Shown: piece after piece, positions 28,601 to 37,397 of the stretch
How positions within the stretch are numbered: the first letter of the stretch is position 1
Layout of the letters: every line of letters starts with the position of its first letter
NCBI GenBank assembly: GCA_977017575.1
Contig: CDRNVI010000070.1
Span: 186,001-250,000 of the forward strand
Reading direction: 5' to 3'
DNA: 64,000 nt
Source: Paramoeba atlantica
Taxonomy: Eukaryota; Discosea
Translations under genes and position numbers: made by a program
The notes under the pieces: generated by a model
Told to the model about the DNA's origin: nothing
Databases searched by the model: none
The model's input: only the letters and a program-made list of their open reading frames with translations

Positions 28601-30144
28601 GTACCCCCCCCCTTTATTATCTTGTAGCTTGGTTTATGATAGGTGTGCTTTCGTTCTACACTAGTGTTCCGATTGATGACAGTTTTTCTAAAGGAAGATT
28701 CGTCGACAGCATAAGAGCCGATGATGGTACGGATCACAATTTTCAACAAAACAACGCTACAGTGGACCTTTCTGAGGTCAGCAAAAAGAACCCAGCACCC
28801 ATTCATGCAGAACCTCAAAGTGCGTGCGAAGATATTCAAGGTGCGATCACTCATGATAGGAATGAAGTATGGAAAAAGTGGCAGAAATATTTATCAGAAA
28901 ATCAGGAATTCCCTTATTTGAATATTGGGAACGAGCCTGAAGCGTATACATTTGTACCACTATCGGGGGAAAGTCTAACCATAGGTCGCGGAGGGCCAAC
29001 AATCCAGATCAAGAAATTTTTTAGAAATCATCGGAATGTTCCTAGAGCTGCGTGTACTGTGCAAACGACAACCATACCAACAAGTAGCTCTGAAGATTCA
29101 GAGGTCACTTTGCGCTTGAGATGCCTCAGAGGCTTCCTGCGGGTTCATGCGCATGCCTGTCCAAGTAATTATGAGGAAAATACTTTGATGGACTACGTTC
29201 AGCGTGGGTCCGAAACTGAGGCAAATGCACGACAATCCGTAAATTCTAGGCTCCGTAAATCTCCTCTTTCGAATCAGGTACATCGTTCCGCTACTTCCAT
29301 TCCGAATTCCAGCACTTCTTGCCCGGACACAACGCCCCGCATATCAAATAACGAAGCTTCTGAAATGCACACTAAGTTGTCAAAAATAAATAGCTTGGGA
29401 GATACCCAGGTGTTTAGCAATCCAAAACAGCGTCGTTCGACGAGCTATAAGATCATGCCTGGCTCAATTTTTCTTCTTAAGCCTGGAAATATTTTTACAT
29501 TTGGGAATAGCTCTATCGGGGCTGTTTTTCACTGTTACCATACAAGCGTTTTGTCACCCGATTTATTTTACAGACCCCGACTAGAGTTGATAGAAGAAAT
29601 TATTCGGAATCGTAAAGCATTACTTGGCAACGCGGGTGCGTTGAAAGAGAGTTTGTGTATATTATTAGAGTTTCTAGACAATCACACCCAAATCACTACC
29701 GGTGGCATGGAGGCTAGCTCCACGCAACTGACTCGCAATAGTCGTTTGCCATTGTCGGAACCTTCGCGCATATTAAGCGATTCTCCATTGCCGATACAAG
29801 TCGGATCATATCAATCTTGCGCTTCTCTACTCCGCGGAGTAAAATGTTCAACTAGTTTTTTTGGTGCTGTTCAGCATTTAGAACAACTTCTAGGCGTAGC
29901 GCAGAGACTAACGTTTGAAGAGAATCACTCAAATACACAGGAGGACAATGACAGAAGTGATACAATTGTAGAGCCTTTGTCAACAGTAATAGAAGAACCA
30001 ATTGTAGTTCCACACAGAGAGACACGGAATAGGACTGTTTCCTCCCATAAGTTCGCACACGAGAAACCGTGTACTACATTATCCGAAAATGCAGAATGGT
30101 ACAATGGCATTGCAGAGTCTCAGGTCGTAATATACGATCATTAA
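28582..30144 (+). CDS. FHA-like domain protein
   Basis: A 520-residue frame. Residues about 115-320 fit an FHA-like fold interrupted by a long Ser/Asn-rich insert: FVPLSGESLTIGRGGP at its start, a basic SR-like NVPRAACTVQ segment, and PGSIFLLKPGNIFTFGN at its end, like the family's LxxGDxIxFG strand. FHA domains bind phosphothreonine in DNA-damage and signalling proteins. The assignment is by pattern only. The first 18 codons read through the C-tract and CCAACAATA repeats, so the true start may be the ATG at 28636 (MIGVLSFYTSVPIDD), where a hydrophobic stretch begins. The C-terminal half is disordered and polar. Confidence 0.6.
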   Translation: MIANNRRTPPLYYLVAWFMIGVLSFYTSVPIDDSFSKGRFVDSIRADDGTDHNFQQNNATVDLSEVSKKNPAPIHAEPQSACEDIQGAITHDRNEVWKKWQKYLSENQEFPYLNIGNEPEAYTFVPLSGESLTIGRGGPTIQIKKFFRNHRNVPRAACTVQTTTIPTSSSEDSEVTLRLRCLRGFLRVHAHACPSNYEENTLMDYVQRGSETEANARQSVNSRLRKSPLSNQVHRSATSIPNSSTSCPDTTPRISNNEASEMHTKLSKINSLGDTQVFSNPKQRRSTSYKIMPGSIFLLKPGNIFTFGNSSIGAVFHCYHTSVLSPDLFYRPRLELIEEIIRNRKALLGNAGALKESLCILLEFLDNHTQITTGGMEASSTQLTRNSRLPLSEPSRILSDSPLPIQVGSYQSCASLLRGVKCSTSFFGAVQHLEQLLGVAQRLTFEENHSNTQEDNDRSDTIVEPLSTVIEEPIVVPHRETRNRTVSSHKFAHEKPCTTLSENAEWYNGIAESQVVIYDH

Positions 30145-31391
30145 AATACTGGGGTAATAGGCAGTATAAATGCAGGTTGAAAGTGAAATTTTTGAATATT
30201 TTTCGAATCGATTTTTTTTGAAAGAAATGTGCAGGAGAAATATTTTCAATAGGAATTCGAACTTCTTTGGACACATACTCCCTATATTTCGGACCTTTTT
30301 CACTTCCCAAATGCTCTGTACGAGGTGTACTACTTTGGCCTATTTGCTGCCAGCGGCCTCAATTTCGCTGTTAACGACGGAAAAAACGGTGTGCTGGCTG
30401 CGAAATCACTGTTTCGGGTTAAACGCCCCTTGTGAATGTTGTGTCCATCATGACAAGAGATCTTCAAGTGGGGGGGGAGTAAAACCTCGAGAAACCTCTC
30501 CCAAATTTTGGTGAAGTCTGAGTGCAGCCTCAAGAAACCTCGATGACACCTTTCGGAACGTTGATGAAACTTCGCGAAACCTCAGTGAAACCTCACGAAA
30601 TGTTGAGAACATGATAAATCCCTGGTCAAGGTTCGTGAAACCTCGTCACCCGCAGCCCCTCAAGTAAGTGACGACATCTAGAGAGCAATGTTTTCTAGAG
30701 GGAATCTAGAAGGAATCTAATAAAAAATCTAAACACTAAAATTTAGTAAATAGGGGGGATAGTAAGTGTAAAATCGAGTGTAAAAAAGTTGAAATACCAT
30801 TCGCCGCTAAAGCCGTTTACCAGACGTCTAAATGCAATAGAACAACCATTCAAGGTTGAAATTTATTAAAAGATTTAGCTTGGGGGTACGTTCGTTGATA
30901 TCTCAACGAAAATCCGGATTTTCGTTGAGTATTTTCGTCGAGCATATACATACTGTATGTATGTTGTCCATATAGTATCGATACGCTACCGAGCTCTACA
31001 AGTGTCTCACGATAAAGATACATTATCACAGACTTCATAAACACGCTTGTCACCGGTCCCAAGCCCGGCGTCGTCTTCTTAACAAGACGAAGTGTGAGGG
31101 TGAAGAATGTCATTGTACGATAAAGTACGATTTTTTAATATCTATTCATCTCTTCGTTTGTTGAACATACACACTATATAATCATTGGTTCCGATCCAAA
31201 GATAGGATATACATATTTTATTTACATGTTGACATTCCATGTGGGACCGAGCCTGGCACCACATTCGTGATTTTATTCCGGTTCGTTTTGGCCCTGATCG
31301 GGAAAAACATACCGTTCCGCGCCAAAATGCACTACCCCGAGGACCTTTGCGACTACGACGATTATTATTATCATTATTATTATTATTATTT
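30145..31391. other. Repeat-bearing non-coding stretch
   Basis: No gene recognised. About 30480-30660 holds a degenerate series of GTGAAACCTC-like decamers. A G6 element (TTTAGTAAATAGGGGGG) at about 30743-30759 resembles the G-tract ends of the palindrome at 38911. About 31021-31068 shares TTATCACAGACTTCATAA and the following CCCAAGCCC-like stretch with the minus strand of 33903-33975. ATT/TTA triplet repeats at about 31360-31390 border the next array. Confidence 0.55.
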
Positions 31392-31785
31392 GCCTCGAGG
31401 TCCTTCGGGACTGACGGTTGGCACTCCACCTCGAGGTTCTTCGGAACTGACGGTTGGTGGTTATACTTTGCCTCGAGGTCCTTCGGGACTGACGGTTGGC
31501 ACTTCACCTTGAGGTTCTTCGGAACTGACGGTTGATGGTTAAACTTTGCCTCGAGGTCCTTCGGGACTGACGGTTGGCACTTCACCTCGAGGTTCTTCGG
31601 AACTGACGGTTGGTGGTTATACTTTGCCTCGAGGTCCTTCGGGACTGACGGTTGGTGGTTACACTTTGCCTCGAGGTCCTTCGGGACTGACGGTTGGCAC
31701 TTCACCTCGAGGTTCTTTGGAACTGACGGTTGGTGGTTATACTTTGCCTCGAGATCCATCGGGACTGACGGTTGGCACATCACTT
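31392..31785. repeat. 78-bp tandem repeat of paired TTCG-tetraloop hairpins
   Basis: Ten half-units alternate with spacings of 36 and 42 bp, starting at about 31399, 31435, 31477, 31513, 31555, 31591, 31633, 31675, 31711 and 31753. Type A holds GTCC-TTCG-GGAC; type B holds GTTC-TTCG-GAAC. The change from C:G to T:A keeps the stem, and both close with C(TTCG)G. GACGGTTGG follows every hairpin. A minus-strand frame of 213 codons (31142-31783) stays open because 78 is a multiple of three; a repeat protein there (QPSVPKDLEAK/QPSVPKNLEVK) is possible but it would be the only minus-strand gene in the window. Confidence 0.92.
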
Positions 31786-32225
31786 AGAATCATCATTAAG
31801 GGTAGATTTCTTGTAGTCGTAAATTTAATGATTATTGTAGGCAAAGATTGCTGATCATCACACTGTACCACTGCTGTTTGTGTTGTTTTCCAGTGTACTG
31901 GAAGTAAAGAAAACGAAGCGGATAGAAAAAATGAAATTGTCTGTGTGACGCACCTTATACGACTCGCGCAGGCGGGTCAGTTTTGCACTGCTTTTTTTTC
32001 GCGGATTTCTAATGCAATGCCTTTACGGCTACGCATCTGTGTGACGTATCTAATAAAGGATGCTTAACACATTACACACCCCTTAGAGTTTTGTTTTACG
32101 TTTCAAAACCTAGAATGATGACAAGAAGGGGAGGAGGGAGTTGATCTGCGGTGCCAATGGGCATGCCTGTCACTGGGTTTGGTCCTGGTATAAAGGCCGT
32201 TCCTCGGTGAACCGTTCCGTCGTGT
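31786..32225. other. Spacer between two hairpin arrays
   Basis: AT-rich sequence without a recognised gene. About 32150-32200 (GGTGCCAATGGGCATGCCTG... and GGTTTGGTCCTGGTATAAAG) is related to 33901-33945, so it is a further fragment of that repeat family. Confidence 0.45.
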
Positions 32226-33400
32226 GGTGAGGTCTTTGAGACTTGCTTCGCGTTCCGGATTTTATGATCCGAGGCCCCTTATGGCTCTGTTTCCACTACA
32301 CTTGTAGTGAGAGGTCCTTTGGACTTGTTTAGTGTTCCGGATTTTATGATCCGAGGCCGTTTATGGCTCCATTTCCACTGCAATTGGTGTAGTGAGGTCC
32401 TTTGGACTTGTTTTATGTTCCGGATTTTATGATCCGATGCCTTTTATGGCTCTATTTCCACTACAATTGGTGTAGTGAGGTCCTTTGGACTTGTTTTGCG
32501 TTCCGGATTATATGATCCGATGCCTTTTATGGCTCTATTTCCACTACAATTGGTGTAGTGAGGTCCTTTGGACTTGTTTTGTGTTCCGGATTTTATGATC
32601 CGATGCCTTTTATGGCTCTATTTCCACTACAATTGGTGTAGTGAGGTCCTTTGGACTTGCTTTGCGTTCCGGATTATATGATCCGAGGCCCCTTATGGCT
32701 CTATTTCCACTACACTTGTAGTGAGGTCCTTTGGATTTGTTTTATGTTCCGGATTTTATGATCCGATGCCTTTTATGGCTCTATTTCCACTACAATTGGT
32801 GTAGTGAGGTCCTTTGGACTTGCTTTGCGTTCCGGATTATATGATGCGAGGCCCCTTATGGCTCTATTTCCACTACACTTGTAGTGAGAGGTCCTTTGGA
32901 CTTGTTTAGTGTTCCGGATTTTATGATCCGAGGCCTTTTATGGCTCTATTTCCACTACAATTGGTGTAGTGAGGTCCTTTGGACTTGTTTTATGTTCCGG
33001 ATTTTATGATCCGATGCCTTTTATGGCTCTATTTCCACTACAATTGGTGTAGTGAGGTCCTTTGGACTTGCTTTGCGTTCCGGATTATATGATGCGAGGC
33101 CCCTTATGGCTCTATTTCCACTACACTTGTAGTGAGAGGTCCTTTGGACTTGTTTAGTGTTCCGGATTTTATGATCCGAGGCCTTTTATGGCTCTATTTC
33201 CACTACAATTGGTGTAGTGAGGTCCTTTGGACTTGTTTTATGTTCCGGATTTTATGATCCGATGCCTTTTATGGCTCTATTTCCACTACAATTGGTGTAG
33301 TGAGGTCCTTTGGACTTGTTTTGCGTTCCGGATTTTATGATCTTTTAGGCCTTTTATGGCTCTGTTTCCGCTACAATTGGTGTAGTGAGGTTTGGACTTT
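32226..33400. repeat. Minisatellite of ~80-85-bp units, each with four small hairpins
   Basis: Fourteen copies are marked by TTCCGGAT at about 32253, 32335, 32418, 32502, 32584, 32667, 32748, 32830, 32912, 32996, 33078, 33160, 33243 and 33326. Each unit can form CACTACA/TGTAGTG, GTCC-TTT-GGAC, CGGAT/ATCCG and GCC/GGC hairpins. In the first copy GTCC/GGAC is replaced by GTCT/AGAC. Units with a shortened ACTACACTTGTAGT form keep the 7-bp stem. The last copy degenerates at its 3' side. No open frame runs through it. Confidence 0.95.
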
Positions 33401-33966
33401 GTTTGCGCGATGAGGAGATTTCGACCGGAGTATCGGAGATTCAGATCCGATTTGATGTTGTTTTTTAATGTATTGTTTCAAGTCCTTTTTGAGGTGAAGG
33501 AAGAAGAGGAGGATTGGTGGCACCATCCATAGCTTGACTGATGTTTGTAGGATGAAGGTGCTCTGGAAATGTGTGAACATTTCCTACGATTGTCACAGAG
33601 AAAAAAAGAAGCTTTTGTTTCGAATTGTTACTTTTGAAAAAGTGAAGAAAAGGGGGTATAGAAATAAGGAAGTCTACTTTTCAAAATGTGATCGCCTCGC
33701 TGTTTGATCCAGCGCGCCGTCAAACGTACCGCAGTTTAGAGCTTTTAGTAGCGGTGGTCTTTGTGAATGTTAGTGTGCTTTACGAACGGTAGGTGACTCG
33801 GGATATGACGTCCGAAACTGATCTTCGAACGATGTGAGCAAGCATATGGTCCCGCTTTTGAGAGATAAGAAGAAAAAAGGAGAAAAAAGAAGAGCTATTC
33901 GGTGCCATGGCTTGCCAGGCGTACTGGGCTTGGTCCCGGTTCCAAGGTGCTTATGAAGTCTGTGAT
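33401..33966. other. Non-coding flank of the minisatellite
   Basis: No gene recognised. About 33901-33966 belongs to the repeat family also found at 31021-31068 (inverted) and 32150-32200. Confidence 0.4.
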
Positions 33967-34081
33967 AATGAGGGTGTTGCTAATCTCTGGACAGTATGCT
34001 GCCCAGGGACACAGCAACTCCCCATTATCTCGGCGTAGTAAACACGCCTTGGCTTGCCTGGCACTGTGATCGCCGAGAAAA
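33967..34081 (-). repeat. Two-hairpin element, copy 1 (minus orientation)
   Basis: About 110 bases nearly identical to the reverse complement of 35243-35353. Read on the minus strand it has a CTCGGCG/CGCCGAG stem-loop, a short AGATAA-containing hinge, then a GTTGCT/AGCAAC stem enclosing a CCCTGG stem, and an ACA shortly after. One stem base differs from copy 2 (CTCTGG on the plus strand), weakening the inner stem. It may be an ncRNA-derived element; I cannot show that it is transcribed. Confidence 0.7.
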
Positions 34082-34489
34082 AAAAACGTGATCATGCCGC
34101 TCTCGGCAAATGCCCAGCTCTCGCGATTCTCGTGGCACGAGAAGGAGAAGGCTGAACAGAAGTCGGAAGATCCGGTGCGAAGTACGCATGAATGATTTGG
34201 ATCTGCTTGAAAGAATTTGTATGGGGGGCCTCCCCGAGAAGATGTAAAGTCCCGTGAGGTGAAGCAAGATCTCGCCCTGGTCGCTTCTGCAAAAAAGAAA
34301 AAAAAATAAAGTGTTGGTAAATTACATCCCGCTATGGGAGACGAGTAAGCGAGTAAGTTGTAGGTTGTAAATATATTGCCAACGCCGCATTATTGGATGC
34401 ATTACGCGGGTCGCGTTGATAGAAAAGGAAAAAAATCACAAGGCTAATATTAGAAGTTTTCTTTAAGATGCAGGATTTTAGATCTTTAT
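34082..34489. other. Spacer inside the inverted pair
   Basis: Purine-rich then AT-rich sequence. No coding region or RNA gene recognised. An A-rich run is present at about 34290-34309. Confidence 0.35.
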
Positions 34490-35042
34490 GATGTTCGCAG
34501 CCTTATGACAGATTGTTTGTGACCTTTGTGATCCGTTATTCGAAATTTTTGTGACCTATTGTTTAGAATGTTAACGATCGTTTGTTTAGAATCTTGTTTT
34601 TATTTGTTGTTTTTTGTGGTATTTGTCTTTGCGACTCATTATAAAAAGAGCCTTTTAATCGGTTATTTGGGGATCTTTGTGACCCGTTGTTTGGGATCTT
34701 TGATATACGTTATTTGGGGTCTTTGTGACCCATTGTTCAGGAGCTTTTTGATCGGTTGTTGAGGATTGGTTGTATGGGGATCTTTGTGATCTGTTTTTTT
34801 GTGATCTTTTCGACCCCTTACTTAGGATATTTGTGATCGTTTGTTTGGTATCTATGAAGTCCTTATGACTCATTGCACGGGATCTTTGTAATCGGATGTG
34901 TATATTACCTGATTGGTTTGTTTGTTTGTTATCTTTGTGATCGGTTTACTTGAAATCTTAATGACCCATTATTTGTTATCTCGTGTTTGGGATCTTTGTG
35001 ACCCACCGTTTGTGGCCTTCGTGATCTTTGTGATCAGTGCTA
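34490..35042. repeat. Degenerate tandem repeat of GATCTTTGTGACC-type units
   Basis: A unit of roughly 25-35 bases containing GGGATCTTTGTGACCC and TTGTTTGG is repeated about fifteen times with many substitutions (for example near 34670, 34697, 34718, 34775, 34990). It carries short open frames that I regard as chance. The array fills most of the gap between the two inverted copies of the two-hairpin element. Confidence 0.75.
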
Positions 35043-35094
35043 AAAAAAAAGAAATTCTTAAAAAAAAGAGCTTATTAAACGTGCGGGTACAGCA

Positions 35095-35200
35095 CATACT
35101 TGCACACCCTGGTTCCGTATCCCAGCCTGCTTGACGCACGTCGAAAGACGTGTTGCCGGGGAGATCACTCGGATACGGAAACGGGCCCCTTAAGTGGGAA
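35095..35200. ncRNA. Candidate structured RNA segment
   Basis: TTCCGTATCC (about 35111) and GGATACGGAA (about 35171) can pair as a 10-bp stem that encloses CACGTC-GAAA-GACGTG (about 35137-35152), a perfect 6-bp hairpin with a GAAA tetraloop. This nested layout resembles a folded RNA, but no known RNA family is recognised and there is no proof of transcription. Confidence 0.35.
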
Positions 35201-35242
35201 GCATTCTGGGCTGTGAAATGACTCGGGAGAAATATTTTTTTT

Positions 35243-35353
35243 TCTCTCGGCGATCACAGTGCCAGGCAAGCCAAGGCGTGTTTACTACGCCGAGATAATG
35301 GGGAGTTGCTGTGTCCCTGGGCAGCATACTGTCCAGGGATTAGCAACACCCTC
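35243..35353 (+). repeat. Two-hairpin element, copy 2 (H/ACA-like layout)
   Basis: First hairpin about 35245-35295, with TCTCGGCG pairing CGCCGAGA. The hinge contains AGATAA (matches the ANANNA H-box pattern). Second hairpin 35305-35347, with GTTGCT pairing AGCAAC and an inner CCCTGG/CCAGGG stem. ACA follows within the CAACACCC end. The copy in reverse orientation lies at 33967-34081. Hairpins are shorter than in usual H/ACA snoRNAs, so this is a suggestion only. A T-run precedes it. Confidence 0.6.
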
Positions 35354-36340
35354 AGTTTCTGTACCTTGTTGGTACTTTTTTTCCTAGCTCATCTTTTCTC
35401 TCCCGGAAACGGGCATATTTTTACAATGTCAATGCCTGTTTCCGGATGGCGCTAGGAGAGGAACTGTCCCTCTTGTCGCAAAGTAGGGGTGCGCCTCCCT
35501 TCCCTCATCTCCCAGCTCCCCGCTCGGAACACGGTTCCGAGTCCCCATGCGCTGCAGGACCCTACTACGGGACCACGCGGCGTGCCTTCACTATCCGGCG
35601 ACACCGGTACTTCTGCGCGTAGGAGGCTTCCATATACCGGAAGTCTCCCACACGGCGAGCAAACACGTTGTATGCGTGTTCTAGAGGATGTTCTATGCAC
35701 CTCTCTTGCTCACCAGCCGTGGCGGATTCTGTGGGACCCCGATGCCTATGATGCATCATGAACCATGACCCCATTTGCCAGCATGCATCCATGGCCCTGA
35801 CCATGTTGTATCATGAACCATGGAAGTCATTTGTAGCATGTACGATGGGAATATCATCCGCGTCCGACAAATCCGTATATCTTTCCTGGCGCACTGCGCT
35901 TACGAAACATCTCGGGACTTCTTATCCCGATGAGGCCGTCTCTTTTCGCTTTCCTGGGGAGGATATCCCGCGCTTTTCCCTGTGTTGCCTCGGAAGGCGA
36001 AAAGGTCCAGCAGGGAGCGTTGATTGCGCTTACCCCTTCTCGACCTAATTATCTCTACAGGTACTGCCCTGTATGAACAAACAACCTTTTGTCAACCTGG
36101 TGTGCCACAATTTGACACCTAGAAAAGGGAGATTCCACCAAAAGTGACAGATAACTAGGGGGGGGGTAACGTGTGACAAATAACCATGGGGTTTACAGTA
36201 CTTGCGAATTTGTATATCCATTTGTATATCCATTTGTATATTATGTCGTTCACGTTGTATATTGTTTGTGTATTATATCGTCTATGAAAGAGTTTTCTTG
36301 AAATCCACATCAGACTTAACTTATTTCTAGCCACAGGTGT
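35354..36340. other. GC-richer island without recognised gene
   Basis: About 35400-36050 is GC-richer than its surroundings and has several short open frames on both strands, including a 58-codon plus-strand frame at about 35446-35622 and others at 35489-35761 and 35758-36048. None shows a domain. A hairpin GGAAACGGGCAT/ATGCCTGTTTCC spans about 35404-35442. At about 36150 a G9 run (AACTAGGGGGGGGG) is another G-tract element. TTTGTATATCCA is tandemly repeated near 36210-36240. Confidence 0.4.
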
Positions 36341-36357
36341 AGTTTTTCTTGAATTTC

Positions 36358-36789
36358 ATGCGAAAAGCTTTGTGCCTAGCCTCTCAAAGCGTTTTGATCC
36401 CGCGTAAACTCGCCATAAAATACGGTATTTGTGTCTCTTGGGATAGCGTGAGGCGCCAAGGCTGTGTAAAGGAAATAGAAACAGGTCTTGAATTTCTTGC
36501 GAAGGAAGATGAACTGTTTTTGTTGGACCACACTCCGGGCGGTGTCCGGTACGCTGGTCGGGTTCCAGCACTTGCAACAGACAGATACCTTAATGTGAGT
36601 GAGGAAGTCGAATTTCGGACACTTCGAACAAGAATAGGCCTCATTGCAATTCAGATTACAGGTCCGGGTGGGACTTCGCTTCGAGGAGAGCGCTATCCTC
36701 CTAAATATGGTGGACCTGAGAATCAAACGAATGAAGAGTTTAATGAATTTGCCGAGAGTTCAATCAGTTCAGAACCTGTGGAACGATAG
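36358..36789 (+). CDS. Cold-shock-domain protein, probably mitochondrial
   Basis: A 143-residue protein. Residues about 22-105 fit a cold-shock domain: GICVSWDSVRRQGCVKE as the first strands, a divergent RNP2-like EDELFLLDH, RYLNVSEEVEFRTLRTRIG, and the clear end IAIQITGPGGTSLRGERY typical of CSDs. The N-terminus MRKALCLASQSVLIPRKLAI resembles a mitochondrial presequence. CSD proteins bind single-stranded RNA. Kinetoplastid RBP16 is a mitochondrial CSD protein that binds guide RNAs; similarity to it is suggestive only. The aromatic residues of RNP1 are partly replaced. The ATG at 36358 is chosen over a non-ATG extension. Confidence 0.75.
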   Translation: MRKALCLASQSVLIPRKLAIKYGICVSWDSVRRQGCVKEIETGLEFLAKEDELFLLDHTPGGVRYAGRVPALATDRYLNVSEEVEFRTLRTRIGLIAIQITGPGGTSLRGERYPPKYGGPENQTNEEFNEFAESSISSEPVER

Positions 36790-37397
36790 AACGTCGAGTT
36801 TTCTGCGCACCTTCCGATCCTTGCCATTTTTCATGAGTTCTAAAGGATGTCTATCGAAACGGAGAGAATACTCTGCATGCGCAGCTGTCCTCCCCACTTT
36901 ACAGAGTTTGCTTCAGCAGTTATTTTTGTAACCAGTTTTGACGTTTACTACAGAAAACATTTTGCTGTGATTTTTTGCAGTTTCGTTGAGATAATAGTAT
37001 ATAATTTTCTTTTTTAATGTCTTCGTTAAACTCGGTGGCTGTTTTCAACTTAGAAATCACTCATGCTGTGCCCCCTCGACCCGCCCCTGTCCCCCCTGCC
37101 CCCCCTGGACACCCCCTTCGACCTCACCCCTGGGCCCCCCCTGCCACTCCCCCCTGCCCCCCCCTGGACCACCCTCTGCCCCCCCGCCCTGGACCCGCCC
37201 CTCTGGACCCCACATTTTTTTTAATTTTCTTTTCAGTTTTGGACCACCGGAGACCCCTTTTATATTTTTTTCTATAGTATATTACTGTGTTCCTCTTTAT
37301 ATTTTCACTGCTTTTGTTCACTTTTTTTCAATAATCGAGGGTAGAGCGGTAGTTATACAACCACCGCAATAAGCAGCTATAGTGTAGAGCCATAGTT
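36790..37397. other. Spacer with C-rich low-complexity tract
   Basis: About 37069-37212 is almost only C with some T, G and A (CCCCCCTGG-like units repeated about eight times). It would be an i-motif-prone or polypurine/polypyrimidine block. No gene is seen; the frame that encodes a Pro-rich peptide here has no coding character otherwise. Confidence 0.6.

Noticed and set aside
31392-33400. CRISPR array
   Set aside because: Units are contiguous and near-identical over their full length, without unique spacers, and the setting is eukaryotic nuclear DNA.
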